Below are positions 34,613 through 41,997 of a DNA stretch of 41,997 bases, in pieces. The notes beneath the pieces are model-generated. The model made no database searches. It saw nothing but the letters and a program-made list of their open reading frames with translations, and was not told where the DNA came from. The translations under genes and the position numbers were made by a program. Each line of letters begins with the position of its first letter. Positions within the stretch are counted from its first letter, which is position 1. Origin of the DNA: Desulfonatronovibrio sp. GTDB lineage: Bacteria > Desulfobacterota > Desulfovibrionia > Desulfovibrionales > Desulfonatronovibrionaceae. Where the stretch lies: positions 1 through 41,997 of the forward strand of contig PXDF01000165.1 of the NCBI GenBank assembly GCA_003566455.1, written 5' to 3'.

Positions 34613-35593
34613 ATGTCCAGACCAGGCTTTTACTTCTGCTTCTGTCCAGATTACAACCTGCTTAAAACGCGGATTAACCGTCTTCTTGAAACTTCCGGGC
34701 AGAAGGAATGGAGAAAAAAAATCATCTGGCTTGATGAGCAGATTGATGAGCATGTTCTCTGGAAGGCTTTGAATCTTCCCGGCATGACAGGACCTCCCAG
34801 AGCGTTGATTCTTCGAAAATGCGAAAAACTTCCCGACAAATTCTGGGCTGATATCTCTGTTTCGCTGAGGGGATTCAGACCGGGCATCTGGCCGTTTTTC
34901 TGTTTTGAGTCAGACTGGGACAGAGGAAAGCCCAAAATACCGGCTCATATAACCAGGCGGAAATATTTCAGGTTCGCCCGGGAAAAAGGCTGGATATGGG
35001 AATACCCGGGCCTGACCAGAAAGAATATTGTCAGGTATATTACCAGCAAATTCGGCGAAATGGGAATTGAGCCCGGGCCCGGGGTTATTGATGACCTGTC
35101 TTTCATGCTGCCACTGGACAGTCATGGGATTGACGCGGAAATGGAGAAGCTGGCCCTTCTGGCCCATCCTGAAAAAACCATTCTTAAAGAGCATCTGAAA
35201 GCCATATCTCCTCAACTGGACATGGACATCTTTTCTTTTCTGCAGGAAATTCAGAAGGGAACAAACATATCCTCGGCCTGGAACAAAATATTCAAGGAAC
35301 AGTCAAGGGGAGAGGAAATGCTTTTCCCATTTCTTGGCCTTCTGCTGAGAGAAGCCAGGATTCTCTGGCATCTGGCAACCGGTCAGGACAGCAGGGTCAA
35401 TCTTTACCCTGGAATCAGGCAGCAGAAGGCCGGCCTGGCCAGGACCATGGGCCTGGCCAGAATATCCATGCTGTGGGATCTGGTCCTTGAGGCCGAGTCA
35501 GGGGTAAAGTCTGGCCGGTTCAGTACAGAGCAGGCCATGGACAACCTGACAGCCAAGCTCTTCAAACTCTTTTCCCGGCAAAGGGATCAGTAA
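34613..35593 (+). CDS. holA: DNA polymerase III delta subunit
   Basis: A 326-residue clamp-loader subunit that opens the beta sliding clamp. The sequence is divergent, but the three-part layout fits: an AAA+-like N-terminal half (PDYNLLKTRINRLLETSG), a middle section with GIDAEMEKLALLA, the hallmark of delta, and a helical C-terminus with a REARILWHLATGQ stretch. It follows leuS and lptE as in E. coli. ATG 34613 has ACAGGGA upstream; a TTG at 34571 lies inside lptE and was not used. Confidence 0.8.
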   Translation: MSRPGFYFCFCPDYNLLKTRINRLLETSGQKEWRKKIIWLDEQIDEHVLWKALNLPGMTGPPRALILRKCEKLPDKFWADISVSLRGFRPGIWPFFCFESDWDRGKPKIPAHITRRKYFRFAREKGWIWEYPGLTRKNIVRYITSKFGEMGIEPGPGVIDDLSFMLPLDSHGIDAEMEKLALLAHPEKTILKEHLKAISPQLDMDIFSFLQEIQKGTNISSAWNKIFKEQSRGEEMLFPFLGLLLREARILWHLATGQDSRVNLYPGIRQQKAGLARTMGLARISMLWDLVLEAESGVKSGRFSTEQAMDNLTAKLFKLFSRQRDQ

Positions 35594-35640
35594 TCCAGGA
35601 ATCAGGGGTTTTTTAAACAACCGTTTTACACCGGCAATTC

Positions 35641-36321
35641 ATGAAAAAGGAACAACCCCACTATATTGGCCATAGAAAAAGGCTCAAGCAGAGGATAGAC
35701 AAAGACCCTTCGCAACTCCACGATTACGAACTGCTGGAGCTTGTCCTGGGCTACGCCCTGCCGAGAAAAGATACCAAGCCCCTGGCCAAAGCCCTCCTTG
35801 AACGCTACGGAAACTTCAAGGAAATCCTGGCCGCAAAGCCCAAAGATCTTGAAACTGTTGACGGAATCGGTCCGGGAATTATTATTTTCCTTAAAGTCTG
35901 GCGAGAATTCTGGTCCAGAACTGAACAGGCGGACTTTATCCTGAAAAGCGTGCTCAGTTCACCGGAAAAAGTGGTCACACTCGCTAAATCCAGGCTCAGG
36001 TTCAAGGATATCGAAGAATTCTGGACAATAATGGTCGACAATAAAAACAGGCTTGTTGGTTTTGAAAAAATGAGTAAAGGTACTGTTGATCAGGCTCCGG
36101 TTTTTCCCAGGGAGATCATCACCAGGGCCCTGGAGCTTCGGGCCAGCGGCATTATCCTGGTACATAACCATCCAGGAGGTGATCCTGGTCCTTCCCTGCA
36201 GGACAGGGAACTGACTTCGAAAATCAAACGAATCGCGGTTGAGATGGGAATAAGGGTTCTTGACCATATTATAATTGCTGAGGATAACCATTTCAGTTTT
36301 CAGGAATACGGATATTTATAA
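35641..36321 (+). CDS. radC: RadC family JAB/MPN-domain protein
   Basis: A 226-residue protein of the UPF0758/RadC family. An N-terminal helix-hairpin-helix region (ETVDGIGPGI) is followed by a JAMM metalloprotease-like domain with His175-x-His177-x7-Ser185-xx-Asp188 in LVHNHPGGDPGPSLQDRE. The name comes from an E. coli repair phenotype later reassigned, so the cellular role is unclear. It follows holA by 47 nt and acyP by position. Confidence 0.9.
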   Translation: MKKEQPHYIGHRKRLKQRIDKDPSQLHDYELLELVLGYALPRKDTKPLAKALLERYGNFKEILAAKPKDLETVDGIGPGIIIFLKVWREFWSRTEQADFILKSVLSSPEKVVTLAKSRLRFKDIEEFWTIMVDNKNRLVGFEKMSKGTVDQAPVFPREIITRALELRASGIILVHNHPGGDPGPSLQDRELTSKIKRIAVEMGIRVLDHIIIAEDNHFSFQEYGYL

Positions 36322-36336
36322 CCAAAGGAGGAGTAA

Positions 36337-36606
36337 ATGAAGTCAATGCGTTGCGTAATAAGCGGAAAAGTGCAGGGAGTTTATTTCCGTTCTTGGACAA
36401 AAGACCAGGCTGACAGCCTCGGGGTAAAAGGATGGGTCAGAAACATCAGTGATGGCAGAGTTGAGATTTTGGCTCAGGCAGCTGATGATATTCTGGCTGA
36501 ATTCAAAAAACGCCTGATTCAGGGTTCATCAATGAGCGAAGTCAAAAACATTGAGTGTGAAACCATGGATTATGAAAAAGAATATTCCGTCTTTGAAACC
36601 AGGTAA
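36337..36606 (+). CDS. acyP: Acylphosphatase
   Basis: An 89-residue enzyme that hydrolyses acyl phosphates. The catalytic residues are Arg18 in GKVQGVYFRSW and Asn36 in VRNISDGRVEI. It has a strong ribosome site (AAAGGAGGAG) and follows radC by 15 nt. It appears to be the last gene before a 570-bp gap. Confidence 0.93.
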   Translation: MKSMRCVISGKVQGVYFRSWTKDQADSLGVKGWVRNISDGRVEILAQAADDILAEFKKRLIQGSSMSEVKNIECETMDYEKEYSVFETR

Positions 36607-36663
36607 GTCCTGTATTTCCGCCTTATTCTCTGTGGAGCAGTAATATTTTGAGCGTCTGACTTG

Positions 36664-36751
36664 TTGACTATCCCTGGACAGAACTTAATAATCTAAACAG
36701 TGTTCAATGTTAAATTAAATTGCGGACTTTGGATCAGTTTCAAAGTCCGCA
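36664..36751 (+). promoter_or_regulatory. Promoter and hairpin downstream of acyP
   Basis: TTGACT (36664-36669), a 17-bp spacer and AATAAT (36687-36692) form a strong sigma-70-like promoter. About 20 nt past the predicted start, TGCGGACTTTG and CAAAGTCCGCA (36721-36731 and 36741-36751) make a perfect 11-bp stem followed by GTTTATGTTT. The hairpin may end acyP transcription, end a very short RNA of about 60 nt, or form the 5' end of a long lon leader. Confidence 0.45.
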
Positions 36752-37178
36752 GTTTATGTTTGGCAGGCCTTGAGAACTTTCATTTGGTTGCCGGGGCAAA
36801 AGTAAAAAAAAAGCTCAAGGCGGCCGGCAGAGCAAAAGATTCGCAGTTCAGGTTCAGGGAGGGATTTACATCTTCATTTGCCGTCCTTTCTTATTAGCGC
36901 CCTCCCGTGACTTGATCTTTTTTTTGCCAGTCGCGCTGATTTTTCCATGCCCTGTCTGATCAGCCTGAAAAAAAATTTTTTTTTCAGGCCCAGAGACCAG
37001 ATGACAGAAAAACAGAGGACAGAAAATCAAGCAGTTACAATGCCGTCCAGTCTGGAAAATCAGCATTTGGGCTCTTTGCGGGAACATCCTGTCCAACTAA
37101 TTAGCATTTTACAAAATTATTCTGCTGTCAGAAAAATTAAATGGAACAGATTGCTCAAATAACTTCAGGAGAATTTTA
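36752..37178 (+). other. Gap before lon with an A8T9 palindrome
   Basis: No convincing gene is visible. At 36963-36989 GCCTG, eight A, nine T and CAGGC form an almost perfect palindrome that could be a weak bidirectional terminator or a strongly bent site. Farther left, GGGAGGG (36857-36863) and CCCTCCC (36900-36906) could pair, followed by a T-rich tract. Neither a CIRCE element nor a sigma-32-type promoter was recognised before lon. Confidence 0.4.
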
Positions 37179-39587
37179 ATGAACGAAGAAAACAAGAATA
37201 TTGCTCCCCTGGAATCAGCAGAAAAATCTGATGAAAACGGCGGGGAAAAGCATTCCAGGGAAGGGGAAATGGAAATTCCATCCACTATGCCTCTTCTGCC
37301 GGTCAGGGATATAGTGGTCTTCAATTACATGATCATCCCGCTTTTTGTGGGGCGTGACAAAAGTGTCCAGGCCATAGATGCCGCCCTGAACAACAACAGA
37401 TACCTCCTCATCTGCACCCAGAAAGACGAGCAGACGGAAGACCCGGGACCTGATGACATATACCAGACCGGAACCGTGGCATTGATCATGCGCATGCTTA
37501 AAATGCCCGACGGCCGCCTCAAGGTTCTGGTACAGGGCATAAGCCGGGCCAGGATCAAAAGATTTGTCAAGACCGATCCTCTGGACGTGGTTGAGGTAGA
37601 AGTGGTCAAGGATAAGGTCTTCAGTGAACCTACTTCTGAATCAGAAGCCCTGCTCAGGGCAGCCAGGGAACAGAGCGAAAAAATTCTGAGCCTTCGCGGG
37701 ATCGATGCCGCGGAAATCATGGCTGTCCTGAACACTGTTGATGATCCGGGCAGACTGGCCGATCTGGTTGCCTCCAACCTGAGGATGAAGCCGGCTGAAG
37801 CTCAGAAAATCCTTGAATGCGATGACCCGTTGCTGCGTCTGAAAATGGTCAATGAACAGCTGATCAAAGAGGTTGAGGTGGCATCCATGCAGGCCAAGAT
37901 CCAGAGCATGGCCAAGGAAGGCATGGATAAGGCCCAGAGGGAGTATTTTCTGCGCGAACAGCTCAAAGCCATTCGCAAGGAACTGGGAGATGTCTCAGAA
38001 AGCGGCAATGATCTGGATCAGCTCAGGCAGTCTCTTAAAAAAGCCGGACTTCCCTCCAGGGTGATGAAGGAAGCTGAAAAGCAGCTTCAGCGTCTGGAGA
38101 ACATGCATCCGGAGTCTGCTGAATCCACTGTTGTCAGAACCTACCTGGACTGGCTCATTGATATTCCATGGAAGAAAAAAACCAGGGACCGTCTGGAAAT
38201 CAAAGAGGCAGAAAAGATTCTGAATGAAGATCATTATGATCTGGAAAAGGTCAAGGAGAGGATCCTGGAATACCTGAGCGTGAGAAAACTCAATCCAAAG
38301 ATGAAAGGTCCCATACTCTGTTTTGTTGGGCCTCCGGGAGTTGGGAAGACATCCCTGGGCCAGTCCATAGCCAGATCCCTGAACCGCAGGTTTGTGAGGA
38401 TGTCTCTCGGCGGAATGAGGGATGAAGCTGAAATCCGTGGGCACAGGAGAACATATATCGGTTCAATGCCCGGAAGGATAATCCAGGGCATGAAGGAAGC
38501 AGGTTCAATTAACCCGGTCTTCATGCTGGATGAAATCGACAAAGTGGGCACTGATTTCAGGGGGGACCCGTCTTCAGCCCTGCTGGAGGTGCTGGATCCG
38601 GAACAGAATTTCTCCTTTACCGACCATTATCTCAATGTGCCCTATGACCTTTCAAAGGCCATGTTCGTGTGCACGGCCAATATCCTGGATACCATCCCCT
38701 CAGCCCTGCTGGACAGGATGGAGGTCATCAGGATCCCGGGATACACTGAACAGGAAAAGATAAAAATAGCCAGAAAATATCTTCTGCCCAGGCAGATAAC
38801 TGAAAACGGCCTTACCGCAAAGAATGTCCAGATCAATGATGCCGTAATAAGGGAAATCATCCGGAAATACACCAGGGAAGCAGGCCTGAGAAATCTGGAA
38901 AGGGAGATGGGGTCAGTCTGCCGCAAGATAGCCAGGCAGGTTGCTGAAGGCAAAAAGGGCCCTTTCAGGATCACTAAAAAAGGGCTGGGGAAAATGCTGG
39001 GCATTCCCAGGTTTCAGGATGAAGACAGGGAAAAGGAGCTGCCGGCCGGCGTGGCTGTTGGTCTGGCCTGGACCCCTTATGGCGGGGAAATCCTGCATGT
39101 TGAAGTCAGTCTTATGCCTGGCAGGGGAAAACTTATCCTTACCGGACAGATGGGAGATGTCATGAAGGAAAGCGCCCAGGCCGCCCTGAGCTATGCCAGA
39201 AGCAGGGCTGTAAAGCTTGGGTTTGACGAGAATCTTCTGGACAAGAGAGACATCCACATTCATGTGCCTGCCGGAGCCACGCCCAAGGACGGACCTTCAG
39301 CCGGAGTGACCATGGTGGCCGCCCTTGTGTCAGCCCTGGCTGACAAGTCTCTGCCCAGCGACATCTGCATGACCGGCGAAATCACCCTGAGGGGCAGAAT
39401 AATGCCTGTTGGAGGAATAAAAGAGAAGATTCTGGCCGCTGTGAGTTCAGGGATCAGGTCCGTGATCATTCCGGATTCCAACAAGCGGGATTTCGATGAA
39501 ATACCGGCTGAGCTGCGCAGAAATATCAAGGCCAGGTCAGTTGAGAATATTGATCAGATCTGGCCCATACTGGGCATTGAAATCTAG
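37179..39587 (+). CDS. lon: ATP-dependent protease La (Lon)
   Basis: An 802-residue LonA protease that degrades misfolded and regulatory proteins. The N-terminal substrate domain starts LLPVRDIVVFNYMIIPLFVG. The Walker A motif is GPPGVGKT (384-391) and Walker B is FMLDEIDKVG. The catalytic dyad is Ser707 (KDGPSAGVTM) and Lys748 (GGIKEKILA). The first 30 residues are charged and non-conserved. AGGAG lies before the ATG. It has its own 570-bp upstream region and a terminator behind it, so it is probably a single-gene unit. Confidence 0.96.
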   Translation: MNEENKNIAPLESAEKSDENGGEKHSREGEMEIPSTMPLLPVRDIVVFNYMIIPLFVGRDKSVQAIDAALNNNRYLLICTQKDEQTEDPGPDDIYQTGTVALIMRMLKMPDGRLKVLVQGISRARIKRFVKTDPLDVVEVEVVKDKVFSEPTSESEALLRAAREQSEKILSLRGIDAAEIMAVLNTVDDPGRLADLVASNLRMKPAEAQKILECDDPLLRLKMVNEQLIKEVEVASMQAKIQSMAKEGMDKAQREYFLREQLKAIRKELGDVSESGNDLDQLRQSLKKAGLPSRVMKEAEKQLQRLENMHPESAESTVVRTYLDWLIDIPWKKKTRDRLEIKEAEKILNEDHYDLEKVKERILEYLSVRKLNPKMKGPILCFVGPPGVGKTSLGQSIARSLNRRFVRMSLGGMRDEAEIRGHRRTYIGSMPGRIIQGMKEAGSINPVFMLDEIDKVGTDFRGDPSSALLEVLDPEQNFSFTDHYLNVPYDLSKAMFVCTANILDTIPSALLDRMEVIRIPGYTEQEKIKIARKYLLPRQITENGLTAKNVQINDAVIREIIRKYTREAGLRNLEREMGSVCRKIARQVAEGKKGPFRITKKGLGKMLGIPRFQDEDREKELPAGVAVGLAWTPYGGEILHVEVSLMPGRGKLILTGQMGDVMKESAQAALSYARSRAVKLGFDENLLDKRDIHIHVPAGATPKDGPSAGVTMVAALVSALADKSLPSDICMTGEITLRGRIMPVGGIKEKILAAVSSGIRSVIIPDSNKRDFDEIPAELRRNIKARSVENIDQIWPILGIEI

Positions 39588-39676
39588 TGAGCCGGCCAGA
39601 GACGCGGGATCAGGTTCAGGATTCAAAAAGCCGGGGTTTTTACCGGGTCCTGAACAATCTCTGTTAAGACCACTTG

Positions 39677-39720
39677 AGTACGCGTCCGCAGAAACATCTG
39701 ATGCGGGCGCGTACTTTATT
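39677..39720 (+). terminator. lon: Terminator of lon
   Basis: AGTACGCGTCCGCA (39677-39690) pairs over 14 positions, one G-U, with TGCGGGCGCGTACT (39702-39715) around an 11-nt loop, followed by TTATT. It sits between the convergent lon and radical SAM genes and overlaps the end of the latter. A second, weaker hairpin (GTTCAGGA with TCCTGAAC, about 39616-39655) lies before it. Confidence 0.7.
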
Positions 39721-41997
39721 CCATGATCTGCCTGGTCTTGGTGATCATCATTTCCCAGGGTCCAACTTCTGGAAATATGCTTTTGACCACAAAAAGAGGA
39801 CTCAGGTATTGGTATTCCCAGGACAGGGTCAGCTTGAGGGTATTTTCGTTCCATGAAGAATCTGTAACCAGGGGGCGCAGATCCCGGTTGATAATTCCTT
39901 TTTTGCCCATTTTCCGGACCACGAATTCATCCCTTTTGCAGAAGCTTTTCCAGGCATCCCGCAGTCCGGCCAGATCAGGCCCCGGAACATGAAAATCCAC
40001 CACAAATTCTTCCATCCTGGCCTGGGCCTGCCTGCGCCCCAGGCTCAGCATCTGAACCCCGTTAGCTTTCATGCCTGAGACAAGGTTTTGGTTCAGGCCC
40101 TGGACCATTTCCTTTTCAGGCATGTCCCGGCGCAGGAAAATATTATACCATTCAGCCATGCTGGCGACGCCCACGGACAGGGCCCGGCCAAAGGAAATGA
40201 GCGGAGTCGGCCTGAAGCCCCTGGAAAAGGACAGGGGCCAGCGGCACCTGCGCATGGCCCGCTCCAGCAGGGATTGAAGCTCCAGCTGACTCAAATATAT
40301 GCTCAAGCCTGTTTTTTCATACCAGACGCGGTAATGAAAGTTTCTGGCGGACAGGTCTTTCTGTTCAAAACTGGCCTCTTCTGGTTCACTGTCCTGGTCC
40401 CGGAGTTCCAGGTTGAGAATATTTTTGATTTTGACACCCTCAGCACAAGACAATCTTGAAGGGGAGCCTTTCTGGTCGCAGACTCCGCAATTTCTGCAGG
40501 CTTCATAGCGGCAGTCCCTGGTAATCTTTCCCTGAAGCGCCCTTTTTTTCTCAGCCAGGAGATAGTCTCTGCTGACCCCGCAGTCCAGATGATCCCAGGG
40601 CAAGGGCTCATGAGCAGCTCTTGGCCTCAGGTACTGCTCAAAATCCAGGCCAAATCCCTGAATAATTTCCAGCCAGGCCCCGAGCTGAAAATGATCCGTC
40701 CAGCAGGTGAAGGTCTGCCCCCTGGCAAAGGCCTTTTCCACAACCCGGGAAAGTTCACGTCCTCCCCTGGAAAAAACGCCCTCCAGAACACTCATTTCCG
40801 GGTCGTGCCATTTAAGGGCAAGCCTTTTATGTGGTCTGAAAATATCCCTGAGATAAACCAGCTTTTCCCTGATCTCATTCAGTCCGGCCTGGTTTTCCCA
40901 TTGAAACGGGGTATGAGACTTGGGTACAAAAGGGGATACTGACGCGGTTACGTGCAGTCTTTTCCGGGCAAAACCGCCGGTTTCAAGGACCCTGAGACAT
41001 AAATCCCTTATGCCCTCCAGATCATCCATGGTTTCCGAGGGCAGCCCGATCATGAAGTACAGCTTTACCCCGTTCCATCCGAGCCTGAACAATGATTCAG
41101 TATGTTCCAGGAGTTCATTTTCTGTCACCCCTTTGTTGATGATGTCCCTCAGGCGCTGGGAACCGGCCTCAGGGGCCAGAGTGGCCTGGGTATATCTTAT
41201 CCTGGCCATGAGGTTCATCAGATTCTCGTTAACCGAACCAACCCTGAGGGAGGGCAGGGAAATGGAGACCTGCTCACTCTGACACCTGACAAAGCTCTCC
41301 AGGAATAATCTTTCCAGGGCTGAAAAATCCCCGGCGCTCAGGGAGAGAAAGGACAGTTCTTCCAGGCCGGTCTGCTTCAGGCCCTGGTCAATGATTTTTA
41401 CTATTTCAGAAACTTTTCTTTCCCGGACAGGGCGGTAAATGCTGCCGGCCTGGCAGAAGCGGCATCCCCTGGTGCATCCCCTGGCGATTTCCACGCTGAA
41501 CCGGTCATGAACAATCTTGCCGTAGGGAATTATCTGGTCCACGGGAAAGGCCACATCATTTAAGTCATGAACAAGAGCTTTGGAAATCGTTTTGTAGTCA
41601 TCATAAACAGGCTCAAGCTGATTATGACCTTTATGTTCAAAAAAAGACGGTACATACACTCCCGGGATATGCCTGAGCCTCTGCAGCAGCTCATCCCTGT
41701 CCTGACCGGAAGCCCGGGACTGCCTCACAGCCTCGGCGATATGGATAAGCAGTTTTTCCCCGTCGCCCAGAACCATGAGGTCGAAAAAATCAGCCATTGG
41801 CTCGGCATTGAATGTGGCTCCCCCGCCGGCGATAACCAGGGGGAACCGTCCATTTCTGTCCCTGGAGCGAAAGGGCAGGTCGGCCAGATCAAGCATATAC
41901 AGAACATTGGTGTAGCAGAGCTCATGGGTCAGGCTGAAGGCCAGAATATCCAGCTCTTTGAGGGGGGTGTCAGACTCCAGGGTGCACAGGTCCATAC
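39716..41997 (-). CDS. Radical SAM protein with DUF2344 domain (TIGR03960 type), 5' end outside
   Basis: A gene running in from the right edge; 760 codons are visible and the true N-terminus is missing. The visible start lies within a B12-binding-like region (LVIAGGGATFNAEPMADFFD). Then comes the radical SAM core with the cluster motif GCTRGCRFC (CxxxCxxC) and APEAGSQRLRDIINKG. A linker contains CRYEACRNCGVCD. The C-terminal ~220 residues are a DUF2344 domain (YRVWYEKTGLSIYLSQLEL, FSRGFRPTPLISFG). The fusion matches the TIGR03960 plus TIGR03936 families. The reaction is unknown; modification of RNA or a ribosome-linked target has been suggested for relatives from gene context only. It is convergent with lon. 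Confidence 0.85.
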   Translation of the reverse strand, partial: MDLCTLESDTPLKELDILAFSLTHELCYTNVLYMLDLADLPFRSRDRNGRFPLVIAGGGATFNAEPMADFFDLMVLGDGEKLLIHIAEAVRQSRASGQDRDELLQRLRHIPGVYVPSFFEHKGHNQLEPVYDDYKTISKALVHDLNDVAFPVDQIIPYGKIVHDRFSVEIARGCTRGCRFCQAGSIYRPVRERKVSEIVKIIDQGLKQTGLEELSFLSLSAGDFSALERLFLESFVRCQSEQVSISLPSLRVGSVNENLMNLMARIRYTQATLAPEAGSQRLRDIINKGVTENELLEHTESLFRLGWNGVKLYFMIGLPSETMDDLEGIRDLCLRVLETGGFARKRLHVTASVSPFVPKSHTPFQWENQAGLNEIREKLVYLRDIFRPHKRLALKWHDPEMSVLEGVFSRGGRELSRVVEKAFARGQTFTCWTDHFQLGAWLEIIQGFGLDFEQYLRPRAAHEPLPWDHLDCGVSRDYLLAEKKRALQGKITRDCRYEACRNCGVCDQKGSPSRLSCAEGVKIKNILNLELRDQDSEPEEASFEQKDLSARNFHYRVWYEKTGLSIYLSQLELQSLLERAMRRCRWPLSFSRGFRPTPLISFGRALSVGVASMAEWYNIFLRRDMPEKEMVQGLNQNLVSGMKANGVQMLSLGRRQAQARMEEFVVDFHVPGPDLAGLRDAWKSFCKRDEFVVRKMGKKGIINRDLRPLVTDSSWNENTLKLTLSWEYQYLSPLFVVKSIFPEVGPWEMMITKTRQIME

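Overview
The window looks like a chromosomal segment of a sulfate-reducing bacterium of the order Desulfovibrionales (Desulfobacterota, formerly Deltaproteobacteria). From memory, two gene blocks match the order in Desulfovibrio vulgaris: the aromatic supraoperon that starts with the archaeal-type pair ADTH synthase / 3-dehydroquinate synthase II, and the rpmB–DUF177–rpmF–plsX–fab–glyA–rib–nusB–leuS block. No database was searched.

Layout. Positions 1-114 hold the 3' end of a 5S rRNA and its terminator. Positions 346-5000 hold a DEDDh exonuclease, a sodium:solute symporter, a 28-residue membrane microprotein and a convergent cNMP/CBS/DUF294 nucleotidyltransferase. A decayed MFS-transporter tail (5025-5252) and a DUF362 gene follow. 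Positions 6365-18445 are one long aromatic operon: ADTH synthase, DHQ synthase II, pheA, aroA, tyrA and trpEGDCFBA, covering the common pathway and the Phe, Tyr and Trp branches. Divergent from rpmB come DUF177, rpmF, plsX, fabH, fabG, acpP, fabF, glyA, a dCMP deaminase, ribD, ribE, ribBA, ribH, nusB, an unrecognised gene, leuS, lptE, holA, radC and acyP. lon follows after a 570-bp gap, and a convergent two-part radical SAM gene runs off the right edge.

The most interesting content is regulatory. The aromatic operon appears to carry two ribosome-dependent transcription attenuators. The first (6402-6560) encodes a 30-residue leader peptide with eight consecutive aromatic codons (FYFWYFYF), followed by an 11-bp antiterminator that competes with an 11-bp terminator stem. 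The second (11963-12069) lies between tyrA and trpE. There the 3' end of tyrA itself seems to serve as the leader: TyrA ends with Trp-Trp-Trp, and a 12-nt stretch spanning its stop codon is perfectly complementary to the inner left arm and loop of a strong terminator in front of trpE. Together they suggest two-tier control: all three aromatic amino acids at the operon entrance, and tryptophan alone at the trp segment. A third terminator-like hairpin overlaps the stop codon of the first gene.

Other points of note are a 26-unit array of an 8-bp repeat that encodes the last residues and stop codon of PheA, the microprotein next to the symporter, a promoter-like sequence with no gene behind it after trpA, and a promoter, hairpin and A8T9 palindrome in the gap before lon. 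All calls rest on reading the sequence and remembered family motifs.
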